A stretch of 46,410 bases of DNA, taken from assembly GCA_944343275.1 (NCBI GenBank), contig CALVMH010000058.1:1-46410 (forward strand), given 5' to 3'. Below are positions 22,904-31,541 of the stretch, piece by piece. Below the pieces are notes generated by a model. It ran no database searches, was not told the DNA's origin, and saw nothing but the letters and a program-made list of their open reading frames with translations. The stretch is from an uncultured Clostridia bacterium (GTDB lineage Bacteria > Bacillota > Clostridia > Christensenellales > Borkfalkiaceae). A program made the translations under genes and the position numbers. Position 1 is the first letter of the stretch. Every line of letters begins with the position of its first letter.

Positions 22904-23823
22904 GCGTCCACCGCCTCAATCTCTGTGATAAATTCGCTTTCGTTCCCCGTGTGCTTCCATTTTTTCACGCGGAACGCGCCGCCGATATTTCTGGATTCCA
23001 AATCTATCCGCGCCGCTGTCGTCATCCGGTGCTGCAGCAGCATCTGGAACTTTACGCCGTGTATCTTGTCGATGTAATCTTCCGCCGTTTGCTCTTCCTC
23101 GGTTTCTTCAACGGAATTGATAAGTCCCGTATCTGCGCAGACGCGGAACCGTATATCATCACTCTTTTTCAGGCTCCTTGCATATATCTGCCCTTTGTTG
23201 ATGTACACGGATATCCCACATACTTTGGCATAATCGGCAATCTTTGGCATAATATCTCCGTCCACCGTCGTTTCGTCTTTATATGTGTAGTCACGTTCTA
23301 TTTCAAACACTTTCACCGGCAGGCCAACCTTGCCAAGCAAATCTTTTAAAATATAGCTCGCCTTTGTCCCGGCGGCGTACGAAATGCTTTCCACTGTCTT
23401 TTCCCGCGGTGATACATCGTCCAGCGCATGGACGGTGGTTACCCGGTCCACACCGTCAAACCTGTCTGTCACCTTTACAATCACGCCGGAAAAAATGACG
23501 CCGGTATCATCTTTATAGCCCGCCGTAACCGATATTTTTTTATCGCTCTTAAACCGTTTGGCCGTGTTGCCTGACAGGTTATAGATGGTAATCTCACACT
23601 CGTTAGCCTCGATATCGTCATCCCCGGAGCAGGTAAAGGTAAAATCCAGTGCGTCCGAATGAATCCGGGCGTCTTCCAGCTCTATCACCGCCACACGGCC
23701 AAACTGCCCGTCTAACGCCGTTTCGCACTGCTCGCCGATGGTTTTCAGCGCATATGCCAGCCGGGATACATTGCCGTCTTGCCTGGGCGCCGTCACCGCC
23801 GCCTGCGACGTCGTGTCCGCCAT
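22900..23823 (-). CDS. Baseplate hub protein (XkdQ/gpD-like)
   Basis: 307 residues. ANECEITIYNLSGNTAKRFKSDKKISVTAGYKDDTGVIFSGVI is the classic XkdQ/late control gene D hub pattern, followed by VHALDDVSPREKTV and a helical C-terminal domain. The preceding N-terminal 25 residues are polar. Overlaps the spike gene by 4 bp. Confidence 0.88.
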   Translation of the reverse strand: MADTTSQAAVTAPRQDGNVSRLAYALKTIGEQCETALDGQFGRVAVIELEDARIHSDALDFTFTCSGDDDIEANECEITIYNLSGNTAKRFKSDKKISVTAGYKDDTGVIFSGVIVKVTDRFDGVDRVTTVHALDDVSPREKTVESISYAAGTKASYILKDLLGKVGLPVKVFEIERDYTYKDETTVDGDIMPKIADYAKVCGISVYINKGQIYARSLKKSDDIRFRVCADTGLINSVEETEEEQTAEDYIDKIHGVKFQMLLQHRMTTAARIDLESRNIGGAFRVKKWKHTGNESEFITEIEAVDA

Positions 23824-23825
23824 GC

Positions 23826-24137
23826 TTATCCCTCCACCGTCAAAAATACTGTTTCGTTTAAATTATCAAACGTCGCTTTATTGTAGGTCCCGCTCTCATC
23901 CAGCGGAACAATGCTGATTTTCGGTGCGTTTTCATCTGCGGCAATGCAGGAAAACAGCGGAACGCCATAGACCACCGGCTCGCCTGTGCACAGCGCCGTC
24001 CCGTTTTTGGACAGCCCCAGCACAAACAAATCCGCCGTTGGGTTATAGCTGACCGATATGGAATAGACTTCATCCGGCAGCGCAATGTCAAAGCTGTACG
24101 GTATCAGCGCCTTTTTGATTAAAATTCGGTCTTTCAT
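23826..24137 (-). CDS. Small baseplate protein
   Basis: Start at ATG 24137 (MKDRILIKKALIPYSFDIALPDEVYSI), a few bases after the upstream gene stop. 103 residues, all-beta composition, with YSISVSYNPTADLFVLGLSKNG and GVPLFSC in the middle. This family recurs between the XkdP-like and XkdQ-like genes of DUF3383-sheath phages. Function unknown. Confidence 0.75.
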   Translation of the reverse strand: MKDRILIKKALIPYSFDIALPDEVYSISVSYNPTADLFVLGLSKNGTALCTGEPVVYGVPLFSCIAADENAPKISIVPLDESGTYNKATFDNLNETVFLTVEG

Positions 24138-24141
24138 TTTC

Positions 24142-24831
24142 CTACACCCCTTTGGATATTTGCTGCAGTCCCGCGTCGGTCTGCGGTTTGGTCTCGGTAC
24201 TGTCCGACTGCACGCCGGCAATATTGCCTTCGTCCACCCAGCCATACACCATTCCGCCGTCGGTGCTCGCCAAATGTATCGGATGGACGGACCAATCGGC
24301 GCGCGAAAGCAACGTCACCTCGCAGGTACTCCTGCCGCGCGTCGCCGCTTTTGTTTGCGCGTCCGACGACACAAACACATCGCCGCCGGTAAATACCACC
24401 GTCTGTCCTACCTCGATATTCCCCGCCGACGGCTGGACCGTCACCGTTTCCGGCTGCGTGTTTTCGTCCGCCACATACATACTGTGTGCAATCCGCGGAC
24501 GCTTTAGCGTCATATCAAATGTACAGCCGCCTTTTATGGTGTTGGGGTGTGACGTTGTACAGGAGATAATCAAAAACCCGTCCCCAAAGTTCCGCCCCTC
24601 ATACCGCACCAGCGTCTTGCTGCGCTTCCAACTCTGTATCTGGTCCAGTATTTCCGCCGCCGACAGCGTATCGGTACTGACTATGTTTCCGCTGAGGCTA
24701 AGGGTATCGCTCCGGATATTTACATGGTCGGAAATATCCGCCCCCTGCTCCACCGGGTGGGACGTCACTTCCACGTCGTCCTCCATACGCTCGTCCACGA
24801 CGTTTACATATATGCCATTGAGCAGCGCCAT
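24142..24831 (-). CDS. Dit-like/XkdP-type baseplate protein
   Basis: 229 residues. The N-terminal domain (VTSHPVEQGADISDHVNIRSDTLSLSGNI...LVRYEGRNFGDGFLI) matches a Dit-like distal tail domain. Residues about 130-205 form a small beta domain (GQTVVFTGGDVFVSSDA...YGWVDEGNIAG) like the SH3/LysM-type ends of XkdP homologues. Connects tape measure and hub. Confidence 0.83.
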   Translation of the reverse strand: MALLNGIYVNVVDERMEDDVEVTSHPVEQGADISDHVNIRSDTLSLSGNIVSTDTLSAAEILDQIQSWKRSKTLVRYEGRNFGDGFLIISCTTSHPNTIKGGCTFDMTLKRPRIAHSMYVADENTQPETVTVQPSAGNIEVGQTVVFTGGDVFVSSDAQTKAATRGRSTCEVTLLSRADWSVHPIHLASTDGGMVYGWVDEGNIAGVQSDSTETKPQTDAGLQQISKGV

Positions 24832-24849
24832 GTCAGACGCCCCCTTTCG

Positions 24850-27800
24850 TTAAATTTCCTGCAGCCTGGGCGATTTTCTGCTCATCATGTCAAACGTGTC
24901 GTCGATGGCGTCTTTCACCCAGCCCTTTACCTTCTGCTCCAGCGTTCGGCTGTCGCCGCCATTGGCGTTTATGGTCAGGTTAAATACCGGGCTTACTGTG
25001 TTGTTTTCCACCGACCGCGTACTGGTATAGGCATAGCTGTCGCCCCGCGTACTGCCGTCATACGGCACGGAAAACCGTCCTGCCTGCTGCGCCGTCGCCT
25101 GCAGCTTCGGCATTTCTCTTTTCATGCCAATCACGCCGCCCTGTATCATATAGGAACCTTTATCCTCCCATACCTTAGACGGCGAATTGATTTTCTGTAC
25201 CTTGTCAAATTCCCGGTTGATGGCCTGCGCAATGGAGCGCGCCGTCGAGACCGCCGCAGATTTGCGGCTGTTCATGCCGGCAATCAACCCATTTAGCATT
25301 TGCGCGCCGGAGCTTGACAGGTTCACGCTGGAAAATGCAGACTTTATCTGCGAAATGGTCTGTTTTACCGTATTGACCATTCCCGTACACGCTGTTTTTA
25401 CCGTCTGCGCCAGGGCTGTAAAATTTGTTTTTACGCGCCCTGCCTGCGCCAGTCCATCCCACAGCGCCGCTATCTTTGCCGGTTCCACAGACGCCATCAC
25501 CGTAAAAAACGGCATCGCATACGACGCAAACGCGCCCAAATCCGCGCCAAGCCCCGCAAGGCTTACGCTTCCGGCGAACAACTGTGCCAGCCCACCCGTT
25601 TTGGGAAGCGCGCCCAGCGTGTCAAACAGCAGCTTGGCGTTTTCAAACCCGGCAGGGTTTACCATCGCCATTGCAGCAAAGAACCCCACCACGGCAGCGC
25701 CCGAAAGCGCAGCCAAACCGGACGAGATTTTCTGAAAATCCAGGCCTCCCATAAACCAGCCTGCAACGCCGCCGTCTTTCGGCAGGCTTTTGAGTCCAGA
25801 AAGCGTATCAAACAGTTGTTTGGCTCTGTCAAACCCGGCCGGGTCAATCCCCGCCACCGTGTTAAAAAATCCGGTCACATTGCTGTTGGACAGCTGCTTT
25901 AATCCGTCCGACAGCTTACCAAAATCCAGCCCGCCGCTAAACCAGCCAACCACACCGCCATCCTTCGGAAGGCTTTTCATCCCGGCAAGCGCGTCAAACA
26001 GCTGCGTTGCTTTGGTAAACCCGGCCTCCGGCAAAGCGGCAACCGCGATAAAAAAGCCTTGCGCCGACGTCACAAACCCCGTAAGGCCTGTTCCCAGCTT
26101 TGCCAAATCCAGACCGCCAGTGAAGAAACTGATGAGCTTTTCACCAGCCATCATCACCATAAACGCGCCAATCGACTGAAAGAAAGAACCGACACCGGAC
26201 AAATCTACGCCCTGCAGCCCGGAAAATCCACCGGAAATCGCGTTAAGGAACCCGGCAATACTTGCACCAATCTGCGGCAGCGTACTGGTCAGCCCCTGCA
26301 GAAAGCCAGCAACGCCGGAACCGAATATCTTGCCAATTTGGGAAAATAACAGCGCCAGCGTGTCGCCGCCCGTAGTCAAAAACTCACGAAAACCCGGTAT
26401 CTCCGACAGCTTGCCGAACGCTAATATAACCGCCATAAACCCGGCTATCACAGCTGCAATACTGGCAATCCCCATCAGTACCACCGGGAACGGAATCAAG
26501 CCAACCACGCCGCTCAATACCGCAAGGCCGGCGCCAACCGCGCCAAGCAGGCCAATGAGCGTCACGACCTGCTTCATTTCCGCAAAGTTCACGCCGCCAG
26601 AAAACACCTTTGCGGCCGCAAACAGCAGTGCGCCAAGCCCTGCCATCACCAAGCCAATATTGACCAGCCCTTTTAACACCATCGGGATGGGTATCATTCC
26701 AACAAGGCCGGAAAATGCAGACAGCGCCGCGCCAACCGCACCCAGTATGCCTATCAGGCCAATCACCTGCACCAGTTCCTTGAAGTTTACGCCTCCCGCA
26801 AACACCTTCGACGCCGCAAAAACCAGCACGCCGAGCGCTACGACAACAACCGTAACCGCCGCAATGCCTTTTAATACCCCTTTGACATTAATCTTTGCAA
26901 GACCGTCAAACAGCCCGCCGCCCGCGGCGGCGCCAGACTTTTTCCCAAACAACGACGTAAGAGAACGGACCGCCTGAAACCCCTTAAAAGCCGCCGCCAG
27001 CGCAATAACCGCCGGAACAATTTTTTTGATAGCGCCCGCAATACTTTCCGCATTGCTTTTAAAGAAGTTCCCGATTTTTGCAATCACCGGGAACTGCTGC
27101 CCGGCAATGTCCACTATGGTATTTGCTACCGTCCGTATGATGCTGGGCAGTGCCTTTACCAGCCCGCCGACCAGCGACGCCGCCGATTTGATAAGCGGCG
27201 GTATCAGCTTTTCAGATAGCTCCGGCAAGGCCTCTGCAATTTTCGGGGCCAGACGTTCAATGAACAATCCTACGCCAGACAGCGCTTTTTCCACCGCCGG
27301 CATCACGTTTCCGGAAAAAGTAAGCGCGCTGTCCACCAGGTTATTCAGACACTGGTCAAAGTCGTCCCCGCCTTTTACAAAAGCCGGCATCATGTTTTTC
27401 CACGCCGATTTCATCGAGGCCAGCGACCCGCTGATGGTGCTTGATGCCTCTTTTGCCGTTGTTCCGGTAATGCCCATCTCCGTCTGTACCACATGGATGG
27501 CCTGCACTATGTTGGCATACGACAGACTGTTTGCGTCCACGCTTTTATCCAGCTTTGCCGCGTCTTTAATCAAGCGCTGCAATTCTGTTTTCGTGCCGCC
27601 ATACCCCAGTTTCAGGTTGTCCAGCATCTCATAATTGCCGCGCGCCAAGCTCTGGTATGTCTCTACAATGCTGTCCATGCCCGTGCCCATCTTATTGGCA
27701 TTGTCCGCCATGTCGGTAACCGCCATATTGGCGTAACTTGCCGCCTTTTGCGTGTCGCCGCCCAGACTTTGCAGCAGGTTTGCCGAAAAGCCGGTCACCG

Positions 27801-28389
27801 TTTCCATATATTTGTTTGCCGACAGCCCAGCGGTTTTAAACGCGTCGTTTGCATACGTCTGTACAATGCCGGACGAATCCTTAAACAGCGTATCCACACC
27901 GCCGATGAGCTGCTCATAATCCGCATAGGCGCCAACCGACCCGCCGACCGCCGCGCCAATGGCGGCAATCCCGGCAACCAGCCCCTTAAATGACAGCCCA
28001 GCCAGCTTTTTTAAACCAGACAGCGCCGCAGCCGCAGATTTTTGTGCAATATCAGTCAGCCTATTGTCCACTTTTGCAAGGCCATTGTGCAGGGGCGACA
28101 TGGAAACCTTCCCCAAACCGTCCAACGGGGCTTTTGCCTTTTTGGCGTCACCCGCCAAATCATCAATGGCGTCCGCTGTCTTATCTGCGTCCGCTGAGAT
28201 TTTTACAAATCCATCCCCCGCTTTTCCCAGCCCGGAAATGTTCTTTTTCAGGTCGTCAACCCCATCGGTCAGACCACCGGTGACGGATTTTTTGAAATCG
28301 TCCACTTCCTTGTTGGCTTTTATCAGCTCGCCATAGTCGGCGTCCACACTGATTTGTATCACATCCGACCGTATCACTTGTTCCGCCAT
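24850..28389 (-). CDS. Tape measure protein
   Basis: 1179 residues. An N-terminal coiled region, a TMP domain (about 150-330: GGVDTLFKDSSGIVQTYANDAFKTAGLSANKY...), long hydrophobic stretches (about 445-700) and a C-terminal helical tail (VQKINSPSKVWEDKGSYMIQGGVIGM). Internal repeats are visible: a 70-residue hydrophobic unit twice (ALGVLVFAASKVFAGGVNF and LGALLFAAAKVFSGGVNF), and three or four units with LKSLPKDGGV.GWF.GGLDF. The length predicts a tail of roughly 175 nm if about 1.5 angstrom per residue applies. Confidence 0.93.
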   Translation of the reverse strand: MAEQVIRSDVIQISVDADYGELIKANKEVDDFKKSVTGGLTDGVDDLKKNISGLGKAGDGFVKISADADKTADAIDDLAGDAKKAKAPLDGLGKVSMSPLHNGLAKVDNRLTDIAQKSAAAALSGLKKLAGLSFKGLVAGIAAIGAAVGGSVGAYADYEQLIGGVDTLFKDSSGIVQTYANDAFKTAGLSANKYMETVTGFSANLLQSLGGDTQKAASYANMAVTDMADNANKMGTGMDSIVETYQSLARGNYEMLDNLKLGYGGTKTELQRLIKDAAKLDKSVDANSLSYANIVQAIHVVQTEMGITGTTAKEASSTISGSLASMKSAWKNMMPAFVKGGDDFDQCLNNLVDSALTFSGNVMPAVEKALSGVGLFIERLAPKIAEALPELSEKLIPPLIKSAASLVGGLVKALPSIIRTVANTIVDIAGQQFPVIAKIGNFFKSNAESIAGAIKKIVPAVIALAAAFKGFQAVRSLTSLFGKKSGAAAGGGLFDGLAKINVKGVLKGIAAVTVVVVALGVLVFAASKVFAGGVNFKELVQVIGLIGILGAVGAALSAFSGLVGMIPIPMVLKGLVNIGLVMAGLGALLFAAAKVFSGGVNFAEMKQVVTLIGLLGAVGAGLAVLSGVVGLIPFPVVLMGIASIAAVIAGFMAVILAFGKLSEIPGFREFLTTGGDTLALLFSQIGKIFGSGVAGFLQGLTSTLPQIGASIAGFLNAISGGFSGLQGVDLSGVGSFFQSIGAFMVMMAGEKLISFFTGGLDLAKLGTGLTGFVTSAQGFFIAVAALPEAGFTKATQLFDALAGMKSLPKDGGVVGWFSGGLDFGKLSDGLKQLSNSNVTGFFNTVAGIDPAGFDRAKQLFDTLSGLKSLPKDGGVAGWFMGGLDFQKISSGLAALSGAAVVGFFAAMAMVNPAGFENAKLLFDTLGALPKTGGLAQLFAGSVSLAGLGADLGAFASYAMPFFTVMASVEPAKIAALWDGLAQAGRVKTNFTALAQTVKTACTGMVNTVKQTISQIKSAFSSVNLSSSGAQMLNGLIAGMNSRKSAAVSTARSIAQAINREFDKVQKINSPSKVWEDKGSYMIQGGVIGMKREMPKLQATAQQAGRFSVPYDGSTRGDSYAYTSTRSVENNTVSPVFNLTINANGGDSRTLEQKVKGWVKDAIDDTFDMMSRKSPRLQEI

Positions 28390-28424
28390 CTGCTCTCACC
28401 CCCTTTGGTTTGCAAAATGGCAGT

Positions 28425-28457
28425 AAAAAAGCACCTACCCACTAAGGATAGATGCTT
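28425..28457 (-). terminator. Terminator after HicAB
   Basis: AGCATCTATCC/GGGTAGGTGCT stem followed by TTTTTTA on the minus strand, directly after the hicB stop. Shares its sequence with the terminator at 37654-37686. Confidence 0.75.
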
Positions 28458-28470
28458 GGTACTTAAAATT

Positions 28471-28815
28471 TTATTTACTCAGTTTATATAACGCATACTG
28501 GTTTAGTGACACACCCTCTCGCTGCGCTTCTATCGCCAGCGACTGGTGCAATGACTTTGGCACCCGCACGACAAATTTTCCGCTGTAATCCTCTACCGAC
28601 TGCGGCATCGGAACGGCAAATCCATTTTCCAGCTTGGTTTCTATATACCCTTCCATCGCCTCCAGCAGATTGCGGTATGCTTCGTCAAAGGTGTCTCCGG
28701 TACTCTGGCAGCCATCCAATTCCAACACACGCGCATAAAAATAGCTGCCGCTTTCGTCATTGATTGGCTGGATGATAAAATTGTACGGCAATTTCAAATA
28801 CTCCTTCACGTCCAT
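28471..28815 (-). CDS. hicB: HicB-family antitoxin
   Basis: 114 residues from ATG 28815 (MDVKEYLKLPYNF). The N-terminal HicB partial RNase-H-like fold has YFYARVLELDGCQSTGDTFDEAYRNLLEAMEGYIE. The C-terminal ribbon-helix-helix (GKFVVRVPKSLHQSLAIEAQREGVSLNQYALYKLSK) binds DNA. It neutralises HicA and should repress the promoter at 29104-29132. Lies 12-45 bp after hicA in the same transcript. Confidence 0.93.
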   Translation of the reverse strand: MDVKEYLKLPYNFIIQPINDESGSYFYARVLELDGCQSTGDTFDEAYRNLLEAMEGYIETKLENGFAVPMPQSVEDYSGKFVVRVPKSLHQSLAIEAQREGVSLNQYALYKLSK

Positions 28816-28859
28816 GATACCATACCTCCTTCTATATCTGCACCCCACACAAGGATAGG

Positions 28860-29084
28860 TTATTTCCCTATCCTGCGCAGGATGTCCTTTACATATACGG
28901 CTTTGAGTGGCGTTTCATCTTTTACGGTAATCACATCGCCTGTTTTGTTGATATACTGCATATGTGACCCGCGTTTCCTGTCCATCCGGTATCCGAAGTA
29001 TTCCAGCACTTTTTGCGCTTCCGCACTCCGTATCCCGTTTGGCTGGTTTTTCATTTTTTCTACCAGCTTTTCAATATTCGCCAT
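28860..29084 (-). CDS. hicA: HicA-family mRNA interferase toxin
   Basis: 74 residues from ATG 29084 (MANIEKLVEKMKNQP), behind GGGGTGAGG. The longer frame to 29132 runs through the promoter. The dsRBD-like fold shows AQKVLEYFGYRMDRKRGSHMQY with catalytic H41. Longer N-terminus than minimal HicA (about 60 residues). Paired with hicB and flanked by its own promoter and terminator inside the tail operon. Confidence 0.93.
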   Translation of the reverse strand: MANIEKLVEKMKNQPNGIRSAEAQKVLEYFGYRMDRKRGSHMQYINKTGDVITVKDETPLKAVYVKDILRRIGK

Positions 29085-29101
29085 GTCCTCACCCCACGTA
29101 T

Positions 29102-29132
29102 ATATAGTATCATATATAGTATCATTTGTCAA
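29102..29132 (-). promoter_or_regulatory. hicAB promoter with tandem operator repeats
   Basis: Minus strand TTGACA (29132-29127), 17-bp spacer, TACTAT (29109-29104). Two perfect tandem 12-bp repeats (ATATAGTATCAT on the plus strand, 29102-29113 and 29114-29125) cover the spacer and -10, a likely HicB operator. Confidence 0.78.
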
Positions 29133-29151
29133 GGGGATTTTTCAAATTTTT

Positions 29152-29881
29152 TTACGATTTCCGCTTCATCGCCCGTTTTTCTGCCTCTATTTGTATATCC
29201 AGCGCAATGTTGGCGCGCCGCACATCGTCCGGCGACATATAGTCCCGTCCAAACACCGTCCGAAAGTCAAAGCCGCGCCCTTCGGCGACCACCAGCCGCC
29301 AAAGCCCCCAGTTGTCCTCAACTTCTTTCCTTAGCTGGCTTTTGCTCTTTTTTGTCTCGAAAGTTGCCCTGCATCACCCCGCGCGCAAATGCCGCAACTT
29401 CGTTTAGTTCTTTCATTACGCCCCAGCCGTTCATCGCTTCTTTGGCAAAGTCTGTGACGTCTTTTAAATCCCGCATGGTTTCAAAATCGTCCGGCGACAG
29501 GTTTTCCGGCTGCACAATGACGTTTTCCAACAAATATTTGGTCAGCTTTTCGGTGCTGGTATTGCCGGTTCCGTCAATGTACGATTCATCAATCGCACGC
29601 AGCGCACACAAAACGCCGCCGAATTTTGCCGTGTACTCTTTGCCGCCAATTTGCTTTTTCTCGGCTTTTCCAATTTTGTCTTTGCCAAAATCGTCCAGCG
29701 ACAGCTTTGGCGACACAATCACGCAGTCAAACAGGTATTTGTACAGCTTTTCCACACTGGTGTTTTCCGTTCCGTCTATGTACGATTCATCCACCGCGCG
29801 CAGCGCCTCTGCAATGCCGTTAAACTGCGCCGTGTATTCCACGCCGCCAATGGTCTTTTTGACCGTATAAAAATTCTGCAT
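29152..29881 (-). CDS. Tail assembly chaperone frameshift product (gpGT-like)
   Basis: The gpG-like frame stops at 29318, but an open extension in another frame runs to TAA 29154-29152 without a start of its own. It reads QLRKEVEDNWGLWRLVVAEG.., ending DVRRANIALDIQIEAEKRAM. The frames join at an A6 run (29353-29348, within GAC AAA AAA GAG), where a -2 or +1 slip keeps full AAA pairing. A WGLWRLV/ANIALDI extension is what gpT-like chaperone parts look like. The slip direction cannot be told from the sequence, since both give the same product downstream. Confidence 0.75.
29318..29881 (-). CDS. Tail assembly chaperone (gpG-like) with internal duplication
   Basis: 187 residues. It contains two copies of a roughly 58-residue domain: IGGVEYTAQFNGIAEALRAVDESYIDGTENTS (about 11-65) and IGGKEYTAKFGGVLCALRAIDESYIDGTGNTS (about 77-132), each ending with SLDDF/SPDDF. 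The rest is a helical tail (FAKEAMNGWGVMKELNEVAAFARGVMQG). Its position between tube and tape measure plus the programmed frameshift mark it as the chaperone that escorts the tape measure protein. Duplicated domains are unusual for this family. Confidence 0.85.
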   Translation of the reverse strand: MQNFYTVKKTIGGVEYTAQFNGIAEALRAVDESYIDGTENTSVEKLYKYLFDCVIVSPKLSLDDFGKDKIGKAEKKQIGGKEYTAKFGGVLCALRAIDESYIDGTGNTSTEKLTKYLLENVIVQPENLSPDDFETMRDLKDVTDFAKEAMNGWGVMKELNEVAAFARGVMQGNFRDKKEQKPAKERS

Positions 29882-29903
29882 GCACTTTGCCTCCTATTTT
29901 ATC

Positions 29904-29937
29904 AAAAATGGGACGGGATACCTCCCGCCCCATGCAC
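29904..29937 (-). terminator. Hairpin after tail tube gene
   Basis: GC-rich stem TCCCG/CGGGA with flanking ATGGG/CCCAT pairings, then TTTTTGAT on the minus strand. It may partially terminate so that tube and sheath are made in excess over chaperone and tape measure. Confidence 0.65.
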
Positions 29938-29939
29938 CG

Positions 29940-30344
29940 TTATACGCGGTTGGTATAGCCGTCCGCTACCTGGATGGTAAACTCCGCGTCGCCAGCTTCC
30001 GCGCCAAGCTCCAAAGACGGCGCTTCCGCTATCACGCCGTAATCCCCGCCAAAGCTGATACCCAGTTTTTTGTTAATCCCACGCACCGGGAAAAACTCGC
30101 GGCTGTTTTGCAAATCAAGCATATACCCAAACTGCGGGCTGGTTTTCATTAGCGTGACCGTCAGCGTGTGCAGGTCGTTGTTGGTTTCATTGAATACCGC
30201 ATCCCCCTGGGCGCCGTATACAAATTCACCGCGCGCTTCAGATTTTTCCCATGTCAGCATGCTGTCCTCTGCATAGCCGGTAATATACACCCCGCCTATC
30301 GTCAGGCTGGTGTCTTTCGCATTATATCTCACAGGTTCTGTCAT
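29940..30344 (-). CDS. Tail tube protein
   Basis: 134 residues. VRYNAKDTSLTIGGVYITGYAEDSMLTWEKSEARGEFVYGAQGDAVF followed by TVTLMKTSP matches the tail tube family (DUF3277-like) that pairs with DUF3383 sheaths. Located directly after the sheath and followed by an attenuator-like hairpin. Confidence 0.9.
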   Translation of the reverse strand: MTEPVRYNAKDTSLTIGGVYITGYAEDSMLTWEKSEARGEFVYGAQGDAVFNETNNDLHTLTVTLMKTSPQFGYMLDLQNSREFFPVRGINKKLGISFGGDYGVIAEAPSLELGAEAGDAEFTIQVADGYTNRV

Positions 30345-30360
30345 ATCTTATCCCCCCTTT

Positions 30361-31359
30361 TTACACCGTTACCGTACCGCTGATTTGTGCCGTATGGATG
30401 GCACCAGACAGGGTAAAGCTGAATTTCCCATATGGGTAATTGCGCGCCGCACGGTCAACTTCGGTCGTCTGGCTGCGCAGGGCAAAGCTGGTCGCATACA
30501 GCGGCTTCCCGTCGTCATCCTCTGCAATCATGCCGTTTTTGTAGCCGTTCGACAGCACCGCCTGTACTTCCGCTTCCAGCATCCCAATGCCGGCGTTGGT
30601 ATACGGCACCTTCCTGCTGCGGTTTAACACTTTTTGCGTATTGTACGCAATGTTTTGGATGATATAGTCGTTACTGTCCACAATGTCCGCGTACTCGCCG
30701 GCTGCGGTTTTGCCTTCACTGGTGACAATATCGCCAGCCTTTTCCACAATGGTGCAGGCGCCCAATGCATGGATTTCCTCCAATTCCTCGTCGGACAGCT
30801 CCATCGGCTCCACGCCCTTGATTATCACGTTTTTGTAGGTAAAGCTGCCCGCTTCCAGCCCGGCCGTCGCGCCGACCACTGCGGCAGCTTCGTTTTTCCC
30901 GCCAGTGTGATATACAATAAACGGGCGGTCACAGGTATTAACCGACTCGTACAGCGTTGTCAAAGCAGATTTATCGCTTACAGACAAAAACAGCATTTTA
31001 TCTGTACCTTCGATATATGTCGCCAACGCCGCCGCATTGGCGGTTTCTGTATCGTCCAGCAGCACCAGCTGCCGCCAACCTTTATTCAAATATTTTGCCA
31101 GCCCGTCTGTGGAAAATGCCTTTTGCTTATATACCGCAATTTTTGCCGGCGCATCTTCCTGCGAAAACAGCAGCTCCGCCGCTTTGTATACCGACGACTC
31201 AGCCGCATATCCCGCCTTCACCAATTCGTCAATTTCAGTATATTCGCCGTACAAATCCGTTTCCGCCGTCGAATCCACCACAAACAGCAGCGGATACCAT
31301 GTGCCGTCGTTCCCGGCAGGCTTGGACAGCGAAATGGTTACCTCTACATCCAATGCCAT
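30361..31359 (-). CDS. Contractile tail sheath protein (DUF3383-like)
   Basis: 332 residues. ALDVEVTISLSKPAGNDGTWYPLLFVVDS at the N-terminus, an inner domain with NKGWRQLVLLDD and FIVYHTGGKNEAA, and a C-terminal NYPYGKFSFTLSGAIHTAQISGTVTV edge strand typical of sheath subunits that donate strands to neighbours. This identifies a contractile tail. Confidence 0.9.
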   Translation of the reverse strand: MALDVEVTISLSKPAGNDGTWYPLLFVVDSTAETDLYGEYTEIDELVKAGYAAESSVYKAAELLFSQEDAPAKIAVYKQKAFSTDGLAKYLNKGWRQLVLLDDTETANAAALATYIEGTDKMLFLSVSDKSALTTLYESVNTCDRPFIVYHTGGKNEAAAVVGATAGLEAGSFTYKNVIIKGVEPMELSDEELEEIHALGACTIVEKAGDIVTSEGKTAAGEYADIVDSNDYIIQNIAYNTQKVLNRSRKVPYTNAGIGMLEAEVQAVLSNGYKNGMIAEDDDGKPLYATSFALRSQTTEVDRAARNYPYGKFSFTLSGAIHTAQISGTVTV

Positions 31360-31361
31360 TG

Positions 31362-31529
31362 TTATTTCGCCCCTTTCTTTTCCTCTTTCACGGCCATTTG
31401 CGTCCGGCTTTCCGCCGCCTGTTTAGCCGCATCTTTTTTTAATCGTTCGTTTTCTTTTGTGAGCCTGTCAACCGCATTTTGCAGCTTGACATACTCGCTG
31501 CGCTTGACGCGCATCAGAAAATCCAGCAT
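31362..31529 (-). CDS. Small coiled-coil protein (55 aa)
   Basis: ATG 31529 behind GGAGGGGAAAA. 55 residues, lysine/glutamate-rich with a coiled coil (VKLQNAVDRLTKENERLKKDA). Stop is 2 bp before the sheath start. Not recognised. Too short for routine calling but with an excellent ribosome site and tight operon fit. Confidence 0.7.
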   Translation of the reverse strand: MLDFLMRVKRSEYVKLQNAVDRLTKENERLKKDAAKQAAESRTQMAVKEEKKGAK

Positions 31530-31541
31530 GGTTTTCCCCTC

